In this document: positions 43,715 to 52,727 of the stretch, in pieces
How the letters are laid out: every line of letters begins with the position of its first letter
Position numbering within the stretch: the first letter of the stretch is position 1
Assembly: GCF_950066645.1 (NCBI RefSeq)
Contig: NZ_CATMFB010000002.1
Location: 62,001-126,000, forward strand
Length of the DNA: 64,000 bases
Source: an uncultured Thalassolituus sp.
Lineage (GTDB): Bacteria > Pseudomonadota > Gammaproteobacteria > Pseudomonadales > Oceanobacteraceae
Reading direction: 5' to 3'
The notes under the pieces: generated by a model
Told to the model about the DNA's origin: nothing
Databases searched by the model: none
The model's input: only the letters and a program-made list of their open reading frames with translations
Translations under genes and position numbers: made by a program

Positions 43715-46561
43715 ATGCTGTCTCCACGCTACTGGATTTTCCTGTTTATTGTATTGGCTGCTATTGGTTTCTCTATGCTGAAGCTTTCTGAAGAACCCGA
43801 AATTATCACCAGCCCCGCCGACCCATACAGCTACCGTTATATGCAGCTGGAAAATGGTCTCAAAGTGCTGCTGGTGAATACCCCTGACTCAGACAAAGCC
43901 AGCGCGGCCATGAGTGTTAATGTCGGTAGTATGGATGATCCGGCCGGACGTCAGGGGCTGGCACATTTTCTGGAGCACATGCTGTTCCTTGGCACAGAAC
44001 CGTTTCCGGAGCCAGACGAATATCAGCAGTTTATAAAGCAGAACGGCGGGAGCCATAACGCCTTTACCTCTTATGCTCAGACCACTTATTTCTTTGATAT
44101 CGACAATGAGCAGCTTCCGGGTGCGCTTGACCGCTTTGCTCCCTTCTTTATCTCGCCGGCGTTTAATGCCGAATATGTCGATCGGGAAAAGAATGCCGTC
44201 CACGCCGAATACTCCTCCAACCTGAAAGAGGATGGACGCCGGATTTTTTCTGCGCAGAAAATGGCAATGAATCCGGAGTTCGGGTTTTCTGAATTCGCGA
44301 CGGGTAACCTCGACACTCTGTCTGATCGCCCGGACAGTAAGATCCGTGATGAGCTGATTCACTTCTACGAAACCCACTACTCGTCTGATCGCATGACCCT
44401 GGTCATTGCCGGTAATTACGAGCTGGACCAGCTAGCAAACTGGGCCCGGGGACATTTTTCTACGGTTCCTCAGCGCGACGTCAGCTTTTCCCGGCCGGAT
44501 GTCCCTGTCTTTGTACCAGAGCAACTGCCGCTTGATATGAATATAGAGCCGGTCAAAGAAATCCGTCGCCTGCAGTTTACGTTCCCGCTGCCTGAAGTCG
44601 AATCTCAGTATGCGTATAAGCCGGTGTCGCTGCTTTCGAACCTGATCGGGCACGAGGGCGAAGGCAGCATACTTGCACTGCTGAAACAGAAGGGCTGGGC
44701 AGAAAGTCTGAGTGCCGGTCGCTCATTGAGTACCGAACACGCCTCTACGCTGGCGGTGACAATTGGCCTGACCCGTGAAGGTCTGGTTCATGTTGACGAC
44801 ATTACCCGCATCCTGATGCGCTATATTGAACTGCTGAAAGAACAGCCCCTGCCTGAATACCTGAAAGAAGAACAGAAACTGCTGAACGAAATGATGTTCC
44901 GCTATCAGGAACACGGTCAGCTTTCAGACTATGTCATCCGGCTGAGCAGCAACATGTTGCTGTTTCCTGAGCAGGACATTATTTATGGAAATTATCGCGC
45001 AGAGCTTCCGTCAAACGAGCTGATGCAGCGTTATCTGGCAGGTCTGTCACCGGAGAACATGCTGCGGACACTGGTCGCTCCCGGTGTCGTCACCGACACA
45101 ACCGATCCCTGGTACGACACGAATATCCGCATCCGCCCTTCAGACTACAACAACGAGCGCGAGGTTGAAGGTCTCGACACCCTGCACCTGCCTGCCGCCA
45201 ACCCGTTTATTCCTGAAGATTTTTCCATGTCGCCGGATCCTGCGACCGACACCCCGGAGATCCTGATTTCGACCACTGAGCGTCAGGTCTGGTACTACCC
45301 CGAACACGACTTCCAGATGCCAAAATCACAGGCGCTGGTGCGTCTGCAGATCCCCGAAGTTCAGAATAACGGACGTCAACGGTTACTCGCTAACCTCTAC
45401 ACCCGTGCGGTAAATGAAGCACTGAATACGTACAGTTACCCAGCGACTCTGGCAGGCCTGTCTTACCGACTGGTGGCCACCGACCGCGGCCTGGAAATCG
45501 CCGTAGGCGGATATCAGGATAAGTTGCCCGAACTGCTGGGACGCGTACTCGCGGCCATGAAATCGACCGAGATCACGGAAGCAGAGTTCGCCCGCTACAA
45601 GGCCAGCCTGCAGCGCTCTCTGGAAAACAATCTCAAAGCCAAGCCTTTCCAGCGCACGGTTGCCGAGCTGAAGAACTGGATCATTGATCCGTCTTTCAGC
45701 GATACCGATCTGCTGCCTCTGCTGGACAATATTCAGTTGAATGACGTCACAGCATTTGCCGGTAGCTTTGCAGACAACCTGTCGGTCGTCATGTACGTGC
45801 ACGGAGCCATGAGCGCCGCAGACGCCCGGGCTCTGGCAGCCATCGTGGACAGTGAATATCCTGCGACGGCGGCGTTCACCGCGATGCCAGAAGTCGTCAA
45901 AGTACCTGCCGGTACCTATCAGCAAACCGTGCAACAGGATCACCCGGATAAAGCAATGACACTGTATATGCAGGGTTCAGATACTTCCGATAAAACAAGG
46001 GCAGAGTTCGGGTTGCTTGCGCAGATGATTTCATCACCCTATTACCAGTACATGCGCACCGAACAACAACTGGGGTACATTGTTTTTGCTACAGCATTCC
46101 CTCAGAAATCTGTGCCTGGACTTCTGTTTATTGTGCAGTCGCCTAACGCGAGTCCTGATGAAATGATGAATCACACGCGGATTTTCTTCAGAAACTATGC
46201 GGCGGATATTTCAAGCATCAGCGAAGAGGAGTTTGCTCTCTTCCGTCAGGGACTGATTACCCTGTTGCTGGAAAAACCGAAAAATATGGGGGATAAAGCG
46301 GCCTATTTCTGGGGCGAGATTAATTCCGAACGTTTCACGTTTGACAGCCGCAAAGCGATCGCTGCTGAAGTTGAAAAACTGCAGAGAACTGAGATTCAGC
46401 ACCTGTATGACACTCTGATCAACGGAAGCGGAAAGAGCTGGTTACTGTTTGAAAAAGGTGGTCAGAGTGAAGATATGACCCCACTGTCTGACGTTTCCCG
46501 GGCTGAACAGCCGCGTTTTACTGAGGTTAACCTGCCAGTGACCCCAGCAGAAAACGACTGA
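43715..46561 (+). CDS. M16 family zinc metalloprotease (protease III/insulinase-like)
   Basis: The 948-residue protein resembles pitrilysin (PtrA). It has an N-terminal signal anchor (about 7-21) that should place it on the periplasmic side. The inverted zinc motif HFLEH gives His84, catalytic Glu87 and His88, and the third ligand is Glu165 in 'NAVHAEYSSN'. The second half holds the usual inactive M16 repeat, including 'MRTEQQLGYIVFATAFP' typical of insulinase-like enzymes. AGGAG precedes the ATG. It probably degrades short peptides in the periplasm. A strong intrinsic terminator follows. Confidence 0.92.
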   Translation: MLSPRYWIFLFIVLAAIGFSMLKLSEEPEIITSPADPYSYRYMQLENGLKVLLVNTPDSDKASAAMSVNVGSMDDPAGRQGLAHFLEHMLFLGTEPFPEPDEYQQFIKQNGGSHNAFTSYAQTTYFFDIDNEQLPGALDRFAPFFISPAFNAEYVDREKNAVHAEYSSNLKEDGRRIFSAQKMAMNPEFGFSEFATGNLDTLSDRPDSKIRDELIHFYETHYSSDRMTLVIAGNYELDQLANWARGHFSTVPQRDVSFSRPDVPVFVPEQLPLDMNIEPVKEIRRLQFTFPLPEVESQYAYKPVSLLSNLIGHEGEGSILALLKQKGWAESLSAGRSLSTEHASTLAVTIGLTREGLVHVDDITRILMRYIELLKEQPLPEYLKEEQKLLNEMMFRYQEHGQLSDYVIRLSSNMLLFPEQDIIYGNYRAELPSNELMQRYLAGLSPENMLRTLVAPGVVTDTTDPWYDTNIRIRPSDYNNEREVEGLDTLHLPAANPFIPEDFSMSPDPATDTPEILISTTERQVWYYPEHDFQMPKSQALVRLQIPEVQNNGRQRLLANLYTRAVNEALNTYSYPATLAGLSYRLVATDRGLEIAVGGYQDKLPELLGRVLAAMKSTEITEAEFARYKASLQRSLENNLKAKPFQRTVAELKNWIIDPSFSDTDLLPLLDNIQLNDVTAFAGSFADNLSVVMYVHGAMSAADARALAAIVDSEYPATAAFTAMPEVVKVPAGTYQQTVQQDHPDKAMTLYMQGSDTSDKTRAEFGLLAQMISSPYYQYMRTEQQLGYIVFATAFPQKSVPGLLFIVQSPNASPDEMMNHTRIFFRNYAADISSISEEEFALFRQGLITLLLEKPKNMGDKAAYFWGEINSERFTFDSRKAIAAEVEKLQRTEIQHLYDTLINGSGKSWLLFEKGGQSEDMTPLSDVSRAEQPRFTEVNLPVTPAEND

Positions 46562-46579
46562 TCCACCAGCAAAGAAAAA

Positions 46580-46606
46580 GCCCCGCATCGCGGGGCTTTT
46601 TTTTTT
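46580..46606. terminator. intrinsic bidirectional terminator
   Basis: GCCCCGC (46580-46586), loop ATC and GCGGGGC (46590-46596) form a 7-pair GC stem, preceded by a run of A and followed by ten T (46597-46606). It can serve the protease gene on the plus strand and the TIGR03545-linked operon on the minus strand, whose last gene ends at 46605. Confidence 0.93.
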
Positions 46607-46928
46607 ACTGCAGCTCTTCCGGAGGCCGGGTTCCCGGAGGATTAAGATCCAACAGGTAGTGCCCATACACAGTGGCGTTTTTAAGGTCAGTCACTATCAC
46701 CATAGCCACGCCCTGATACTGACTGTTAACGAGCACGTGCTCATAGTCTTCACCCATTCTGTACACATGGGTTACGTTACCCGCCCGGCAATCAAATATT
46801 CCGAAATCCTCTGCAGGTATCGCAGCAACATACTCCCAGAAGCCTTCAGGGGGAGTACTGTCTTCAACCCGGGTTGGAGTATTTCGGGTGGCATTAAATT
46901 CTTCGTGTGTCAGTTTTCTTGTCTGCAT
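46605..46928 (-). CDS. small protein of unknown function at end of TIGR03545 operon
   Basis: The 107-residue protein has no signal or membrane segment. It contains 'TPPEGFWEYVAAIPAEDFGI' and 'VTHVYRMGEDYEHVLVNSQY', which look like a compact alpha/beta fold, and a Pro-rich C-terminus (LNPPGTRPPEELQ). I do not recognise the family. Its ATG overlaps the stop of the TIGR03545 gene (TGATG), so it is translated with it. The stop lies in the T-tract of the terminator. Confidence 0.68.
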   Translation of the reverse strand: MQTRKLTHEEFNATRNTPTRVEDSTPPEGFWEYVAAIPAEDFGIFDCRAGNVTHVYRMGEDYEHVLVNSQYQGVAMVIVTDLKNATVYGHYLLDLNPPGTRPPEELQ

Positions 46929-48772
46929 CAGAATAAACTTTTCAACTTATCAGTAGTTTTCTTTTTCAGTTCGTCTTTTCTGGCGTCCGCCTCTGCCTTC
47001 GCTTTGGCTTCTGCCTCCGCTTTTTCGCGATCCAGCTTCTCCTGAGCTTCCCGCTCCTGCTGCGCTTTAAAGTCTTCAAGCTCGGTCGACGCCATCGACT
47101 GTAAACGCTCCAGACGCTGGTTCAGAGAGCCTTCCATGTTGGTCAGCTCCTGCAACTGGGAAGCGTATTGCCCGGCATTGTCAGTAACGGCTTCATTCAG
47201 CTTCTTACGCAGTCTCGCTTCCAGCTCGTCCTGCTTCGCCTTCAGTCGTTTATTCAATGCGCTGTTGATCTGCCGATCCAGATCGGAACCCAGTGAGACT
47301 TCCGGCGCAGTCAGTTTGCCTTCGGCACCTGCATTCACCGTAAAGCCAGTGATACCGGCCAATGCCTGATTAAGCTCTTTGGCAAACAACGTCTGACCAC
47401 TGCCGGTAAAACGGGCATCGCGAACCACCGATCTGGCCGACGCCTGCAATTGTCCACCAGTCACCACTGCCTTGCTGTCAATCGCAACGCGGGAAGAAGC
47501 CAGCTCAGCTCCGGCCACACCCAGTTTGAGTGGCGCCATCGCCCAGTCAGAGATTTTCACCGTTAAAGTATCGATCCCTTTCTCTCCGGTGTGATCAAGC
47601 GTCAGCACAGCATCAAGATCACCGATCCGTTGTAACTTGCTCCCCGTCGCAGTGAGCACAGTTGGTCGTCGGGTTACCTGCTGTTCATTGGTAATATCCA
47701 CCGCGCTGATAATCAGTTGGCCGCCATCAAATGGCCCCGTCAGACGCGCATTGCGGATAAGAAAAGATGGCCACGGATCCGGCGTCGGAAAGTTCACATA
47801 ACGCCCGGCCAGGCGCGGGGCCTTTTCATCTTCGGCCTCCAGTTCGTCCTCATCTGATTCGAGATACGGACGAACCCGCTCATACCAGTACAGGGCTTCG
47901 GCTGACCACTTGCGGGCATCGTCTCCAAGAAGCAGACCGGTAAGATTGGATACCCCAGCACCACTCAACTGATACTTATCGCTCAGGTAGGCAATGTCTT
48001 CTCCGGGCGCTGCGCGCAGGGCCTCCAGTTTCGCCTGAAGGTCGCGCCGGGTTGCCTGTATTGTGTCTCTGGCAGCCGTCACAGCTTTGCGGTCGGACGA
48101 GAATTGCTTTTTCAGGGCATCCAGTCTGGCTTTGCGCTCGCGGAAATCTTCAACTGATTCGAGCCGGCCAGAGGTGATGGCCGCAATGTCATCTTCATAT
48201 TTTTTCAGACTCTGCGAATCCGGAACACCCGCGAGGGCAGCATCAACGTCTGCCTGCCCTTTTTCCCAGCCTGCCTCAAGCGCCGCTTTTGCAGCGGGAG
48301 TACGCAGCGTTTCCCGTGCGAGTATGTCATCCGCATCGGGCAGCGCATCACCGACTTTCTGTTTGAACGATGTCTCGCTCTCTTCGTCGTCGCTGATCAC
48401 CGGTTTTATAATTTCACCGCTGACGCTGCGGGGGGTATGAAACTCCAGCCCGGTAACAGAAAGCTCGTTACTGATCGCCTTCCCGGTCAGTAGCGGAGCA
48501 AATTCCAGGTCTGCATGCGCCTGCTGAAATTCGAGTAAATTCTGCATTGGCTGACGCGCATCCGTTACCTGAAGCCGGGTAATCGTCACGCCCAGAGGAA
48601 CAAGAGAAACATCCACATCATCAACATTGACCTGAGCACCCGCGACTTTCGAGCCAACGTATTCAATACTCGCTTTAAACACCCAGGGAAGCGCCAGAAT
48701 AATAAGCAGCGCAATCAGTGTCACCACAGCGATAAAGCCGAGCAGTCCCGACCACCGTATCCATTTAGTCAT
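46928..48772 (-). CDS. TIGR03545 family protein, AsmA/DUF748-like with coiled coil
   Basis: The 614-residue product has one N-terminal membrane helix (about 10-33) and a large remainder that resembles AsmA/DUF748 bridges near its start (KVAGAQVNVDDVDVSLVPLG). A long middle helix region (about 165-260, with RKARLDALKKQF) and a C-terminal Lys/Glu/Ala-rich coiled coil (about 565-605) are evident. Length, layout and the adjacent TIGR03546 gene identify the paired TIGR03545/TIGR03546 families, whose function is not established. It could span or organise the envelope. It is coupled to a 107-residue protein downstream. Confidence 0.85.
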   Translation of the reverse strand: MTKWIRWSGLLGFIAVVTLIALLIILALPWVFKASIEYVGSKVAGAQVNVDDVDVSLVPLGVTITRLQVTDARQPMQNLLEFQQAHADLEFAPLLTGKAISNELSVTGLEFHTPRSVSGEIIKPVISDDEESETSFKQKVGDALPDADDILARETLRTPAAKAALEAGWEKGQADVDAALAGVPDSQSLKKYEDDIAAITSGRLESVEDFRERKARLDALKKQFSSDRKAVTAARDTIQATRRDLQAKLEALRAAPGEDIAYLSDKYQLSGAGVSNLTGLLLGDDARKWSAEALYWYERVRPYLESDEDELEAEDEKAPRLAGRYVNFPTPDPWPSFLIRNARLTGPFDGGQLIISAVDITNEQQVTRRPTVLTATGSKLQRIGDLDAVLTLDHTGEKGIDTLTVKISDWAMAPLKLGVAGAELASSRVAIDSKAVVTGGQLQASARSVVRDARFTGSGQTLFAKELNQALAGITGFTVNAGAEGKLTAPEVSLGSDLDRQINSALNKRLKAKQDELEARLRKKLNEAVTDNAGQYASQLQELTNMEGSLNQRLERLQSMASTELEDFKAQQEREAQEKLDREKAEAEAKAKAEADARKDELKKKTTDKLKSLF

Positions 48773-48775
48773 CTG

Positions 48776-49282
48776 TTACTCCGCAAATGTACGATAGAGG
48801 GCATAAACTTTACTGGCCTTAAGTACCTGCACGACTTTCAGGCGATTGATATAGGCAAGTACCCGGTGGCGGTACTGAATAATCAGGACACGGCTGAGAT
48901 AAGTCACCGGCAAAAGAGACACCAGTGCGATAAGAAAACCGCCCATAGTGACGGTATTGTTAAATGCCAGGACCCGCATCCATTCATTCTGATAGAGACT
49001 GGTCCAGGTCTCCTGAAGGCCCGGCGCCAGCAGAACAGCCTCACCCAGAGACGCGCTGACCGGATCAATCAGGTAACCAATCAGCGAAAAAAGCATCACA
49101 CCGAAAATAAAGGCGCTCAGATTGACTCTCAGAATCAGCACCAGCAGCAGTATCAGAAGATTAAAGACCGACAGAAACGGCATGAGCCCCACGAACAGAG
49201 ACAGAGAAAAAGCAAAGGCGACCTGCCCCGGAGCGGAGTCGGAATTCAGAGCATTCAGCAGTCTGGCAAACAAAGTCAGCAT
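48776..49282 (-). CDS. TIGR03546 family membrane protein
   Basis: The 168-residue protein has four hydrophobic segments (VAFAFSLSLFVGLMPFLSVF, LLILLLVLILRVNLSAFIFG and two later), a DUF2062-like look, and a basic C-terminus. It belongs to TIGR03546, the usual partner of TIGR03545. The frame extends to 49348, but ATG 49282 is chosen because the family starts there and AGGA lies eight bases upstream. Three bases separate it from the TIGR03545 gene, and 65 bases from the histidine kinase upstream. Confidence 0.85.
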   Translation of the reverse strand: MLTLFARLLNALNSDSAPGQVAFAFSLSLFVGLMPFLSVFNLLILLLVLILRVNLSAFIFGVMLFSLIGYLIDPVSASLGEAVLLAPGLQETWTSLYQNEWMRVLAFNNTVTMGGFLIALVSLLPVTYLSRVLIIQYRHRVLAYINRLKVVQVLKASKVYALYRTFAE

Positions 49283-49347
49283 CACGCAGTCCTGAGTGAA
49301 ATTAACCGGCCCACTATAAAAGGCAGCGCGGTATAAATCCACCGGCA

Positions 49348-51294
49348 TCAGCGACCGGGTAAATGCACCTGTACTTTTGTTCCCCGTCCCTGACGACTGA
49401 TCAGACGCATCGTACCTCCATGCGCCTCCACGATGGCATGAGCAATAGACAAGCCAAGGCCAATGCCCTCTCCTACCGGACGCGTGGTATAGAAAGGATC
49501 AAACACCTTGTTCACCTGGGCATCGTCCATCCCGCAACCGGTATCGTGAAACTCGATGTAGAGCCCCTTCCCTTTACGATACGCCCGGATTCTGAGGCTG
49601 CCCTTGTCTGTGCAGGCGCGCAGAGCATTGTCGATCACTGCTTTAAACACTCTGCGCATCTGCTCAGGTTTGAACCTGACCGGCCGGTCAAGTTCAATCT
49701 GAAACTGTACTTCCACCTTATCTTTGTTTGGTGTCGCAAGCTCACTCATCACATGCTCGAGCTCCGACCGCAGACTGACTTCTTCATCGTCAGACTGATC
49801 CAGTTCAGAAAAGACCTTCAGGCTACTGACGATATTCTTTACCCGGGACAACCCAAGTAATGAATCCTCAAGTAATGCTTTCATGTCCTGGTGAACGAAC
49901 TGAATATCTTCTTTTTCCTGAAAGCTCTGCAGCTCTTTATTGATGTTCAGGGCCGCGACAGGATCCGTCATGGAAGCACGGATATAACGATCGTACATAT
50001 CCACCAGTGTGACGTAGACGCCCGAGTAATCCTGCATGGTATTCATGTTCGCTGTGACCACACTCATCGGATTATTGATCTCATGAGCAACGCCAGCGGC
50101 GAGATGTCCGATCGACGCCATTTTTTCCGTCTGGAGCAACTGTGCCTGAGTGGTACGCAATGACTCAGCCATCAGATTAAACTGACGGGCCAGAGTGCCA
50201 ATTTCATCTTCACGATTTACATCCGCTTTCACCTTGCGCTTGCCCTGAGCAATCTGCTCAATGCTGCGCGAAAGCTCGTAAACAGGGGCTGAAATAGTGA
50301 GGGCGACATGACGGGCAATGATGGCGCTGAGAATCAGAATCAGCAGAGTCACCCCCCAGGCCGTGTAACGCAGTTCAATGATGGCACTGAGCGCGACATC
50401 ACGTTCACGCCGCACAACAACCACACCATCAAGCGCCGGAATGGCCCGCACACTGACCAGCCAGCGATCTCCCCAGCCCTTCATCTCTCCGGAAAAATCC
50501 CGACCGAGATACGCCGCAGACAAGATTTTGCCCACCACAGAGCTCCGCTCGATACGGTCAGATCCGAGCACTTCTGCCCAGACGGCATTATTTTCCTGAC
50601 GGTAAACCGACAGGTACTGAGCAGACTCATTACTGGACTCATCAAGAAAGTGAGCCAGGCCCGCGGTATCCGGAATCATCACCAGCACTCCGCTCAGACG
50701 CGTATCCTGAACCGGAGCTGCAACAAAGGCGTATTGTTTCTGATCGAACCCACTTCCGACCGATGCGACACTGTCCATCTGCCAGAGTGCCTGTTCAAAG
50801 ACCTGGCGGATCGCGGTTCCGCTGTAATCCACATGAATCAGATTCCGTCCATACAGATCGCTCTGCGCGGCAGAAAAAACCACATCCCCTGCGGTGGTTA
50901 CCAGCAGAAGGTCTTTCAGCTCGTGTTTTTCCGCAAAAAACGACAGATACGTCCAGTAGGTATCCTGAAGGTCCTGGTAGCTCATGCTGTACAGGTCATC
51001 AGGTCGGTAGATACGGCTGAAATCCGCCAGAGCTTTCTGCAGGTAAGGAGAGCGGGAAAACACGCGCGCTTCTTCGATCTGCCGCGTGACCAGCAGATCC
51101 AGTTCGTACTGTAAGCGGGTGCTCAGATCACCGATTTCAGTTTTCACTTCTTCTGCCAGCTGCCGCTCAGCGTAACTGAGCCCAATGACCACCAGAAGCA
51201 GTACAGGAATGAGGGCAATTAATGTCATCCAGCTAAGCAACCGCCCCTTCATCGAGCGGAACTGATAATCCGGCAACTTCAGTCTGAATGTCAT
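49348..51294 (-). CDS. membrane sensor histidine kinase with HAMP domain
   Basis: The 648-residue kinase has two membrane helices (about 17-38 and 320-342) enclosing a ~280-residue periplasmic sensor of the double-Cache/LuxQ-like kind. HAMP follows (about 343-395), then HisKA with phospho-His in 'HLAAGVAHEINNPMSVV', and an ATPase domain ('VIDNALRACTDKG', 'DTGCGM', 'GEGIGLGLSIAHAIVEAHGG'). The HEINNP form is typical of the NtrB/ZraS-like group. It overlaps the upstream binding-protein gene by four bases (ATGA). No response regulator is adjacent, so the output is unknown. Confidence 0.92.
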   Translation of the reverse strand: MTFRLKLPDYQFRSMKGRLLSWMTLIALIPVLLLVVIGLSYAERQLAEEVKTEIGDLSTRLQYELDLLVTRQIEEARVFSRSPYLQKALADFSRIYRPDDLYSMSYQDLQDTYWTYLSFFAEKHELKDLLLVTTAGDVVFSAAQSDLYGRNLIHVDYSGTAIRQVFEQALWQMDSVASVGSGFDQKQYAFVAAPVQDTRLSGVLVMIPDTAGLAHFLDESSNESAQYLSVYRQENNAVWAEVLGSDRIERSSVVGKILSAAYLGRDFSGEMKGWGDRWLVSVRAIPALDGVVVVRRERDVALSAIIELRYTAWGVTLLILILSAIIARHVALTISAPVYELSRSIEQIAQGKRKVKADVNREDEIGTLARQFNLMAESLRTTQAQLLQTEKMASIGHLAAGVAHEINNPMSVVTANMNTMQDYSGVYVTLVDMYDRYIRASMTDPVAALNINKELQSFQEKEDIQFVHQDMKALLEDSLLGLSRVKNIVSSLKVFSELDQSDDEEVSLRSELEHVMSELATPNKDKVEVQFQIELDRPVRFKPEQMRRVFKAVIDNALRACTDKGSLRIRAYRKGKGLYIEFHDTGCGMDDAQVNKVFDPFYTTRPVGEGIGLGLSIAHAIVEAHGGTMRLISRQGRGTKVQVHLPGR

Positions 51295-52484
51295 AACCAG
51301 CGCTTACCTCCCACCGATCCCTGACGCCAGCGCCCACCGTTATTCCTCCAGTAGATCGTGAGGTGGTGCTGCCAGTCTGATGGCGCCTCCAGCCCGGGAA
51401 ACATCACCGGGCGGATAAGGGAGTCTGACATCCATAACAGATGCTCTCGTTCGCCGAGCGTCCGGACGATAAAGACACTGTGCCAGACTCCCTGAAAATC
51501 GAAGTCAACCGCCATGCTACCGGCGGCAGTGAGCGCATTACGGCCACTGATATAAGTACTCAATTCATGATTACTGCGGGTGTAGCCCGCGCGCCGGGCA
51601 CGCAGGTAGAGATCGACTGCGGTTGTCGCCTGCACAATCAGTGCATTCAGTGGCACCTGGAGTTCCGCCTGCAACTGCAGATTTTCCTGATTGTGATCAT
51701 GGTCGAAATAATGACTCACGTAGTAAATGTCACGACCACTGAGATGCTCATCAGCACAGAGTGAAAAGACTTTGGTTTTTAGTCCTTCCAGTGCGGTTTT
51801 GAGCTCTGGCCGGGGTAACCATTCACAGGCGTCAAACAATACGACATCCGGGCGATACACGTTGATGCGGTCAACGACTGAGGGCAGCAGCTCGATATTG
51901 GTCAGATACTCGGAAGACACCAGTTCGCCGCCTGACGATGACAACAACTGACGACTGATCAGTCGCTCCATCATGCGCGACCTTGCCGACTCACTGCCAA
52001 GATAGAGAATATCTTCACCGAGGTTCTGGCGGATCCAACTGACCGCAGGGAAAAGAAACTGGTTGGCTACCAGACCGAGATGCATCACCCGGCGTGAGCG
52101 GATGAGCCCTTCTGACGAGCCGGGGTACATCAGCAGCAGGCCAAGACGGTCTAACTCAGGAATCACCTGCCGGACGCAGGCAGAATCTCCGCATCCGATC
52201 GTCAGTGCCGGTTCACCTGCGGCCATCACCTCGTCCAGTGCTGTAGCCAGTGCATCCGGAGACTGCGCGACATCCACCTCAACGATATCAAAATGGATAT
52301 CCCGTTCCTGTCCACGCAGCGCCAGATAGCGGGTGACCGCCTCTGTCATTCTGAGGTCCCGCTCAGCAACGCCCGGAGCCGAGCTACTGAGAAGCAGCAC
52401 TCGCACCGAGGGGTCGGGTATCAGAAAGAGCGCACCAAGGCCGACAATCATTACAAGTGCGATCAGTATTAAGCTTTTCTTCAT
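51291..52484 (-). CDS. membrane-anchored periplasmic-binding-protein homologue
   Basis: The 397-residue product starts with a hydrophobic segment lacking a clear cleavage site (MKKSLILIALVMIVGLGALF), so it may stay anchored. The rest has the bilobal pattern of type I periplasmic-binding proteins of the amide/branched-chain amino-acid group: 'VRVLLLSSSAPGVAERDLRM', 'EPALTIGCGDSACVRQVIPE', 'GLLLMYPGSSEGLIRSRRVM' and a C-lobe ending 'STYISGRNALTAAGSMAVDFD'. The frame extends to GTG 52562; ATG 52484 is chosen at the membrane helix. It is coupled to the histidine kinase and no ABC transporter genes are near, so it is more likely a sensor subunit than a transport protein. Confidence 0.78.
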   Translation of the reverse strand: MKKSLILIALVMIVGLGALFLIPDPSVRVLLLSSSAPGVAERDLRMTEAVTRYLALRGQERDIHFDIVEVDVAQSPDALATALDEVMAAGEPALTIGCGDSACVRQVIPELDRLGLLLMYPGSSEGLIRSRRVMHLGLVANQFLFPAVSWIRQNLGEDILYLGSESARSRMMERLISRQLLSSSGGELVSSEYLTNIELLPSVVDRINVYRPDVVLFDACEWLPRPELKTALEGLKTKVFSLCADEHLSGRDIYYVSHYFDHDHNQENLQLQAELQVPLNALIVQATTAVDLYLRARRAGYTRSNHELSTYISGRNALTAAGSMAVDFDFQGVWHSVFIVRTLGEREHLLWMSDSLIRPVMFPGLEAPSDWQHHLTIYWRNNGGRWRQGSVGGKRWL

Positions 52485-52625
52485 ATTCTGAAAATAATCC
52501 GGGATTACTTTCAGATTAGCCGGTTCTGCACCGTCTGCGGCCTTTCTCCCGAAATGATTCACTTCATTCGGGCCAACCGCCTTTTCAAGGGGTTGTCATA
52601 AGATAATCAAATTGAAGGAGGTGAA

Positions 52626-52648
52626 ATTGTTCCACAGCAGGGAACAAT
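52626..52648 (+). promoter_or_regulatory. inverted repeat and strong Shine-Dalgarno before RND genes
   Basis: ATTGTTCC (52626-52633) and GGAACAAT (52641-52648) form a perfect 8-base inverted repeat with a seven-base centre, as expected of a dimeric repressor operator. Just upstream, AAGGAGGTGA (52615-52624) is a full anti-16S match with no obvious gene behind it. The adaptor gene starts 80 bases downstream. Confidence 0.5.
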
Positions 52649-52727
52649 CATTTCCCTCTCCGGGGCTGGTTAGAGACATCCCATGCGCTTATAACTGTCA
52701 CTACAATTTTCTGACCGGGACAAAGCC

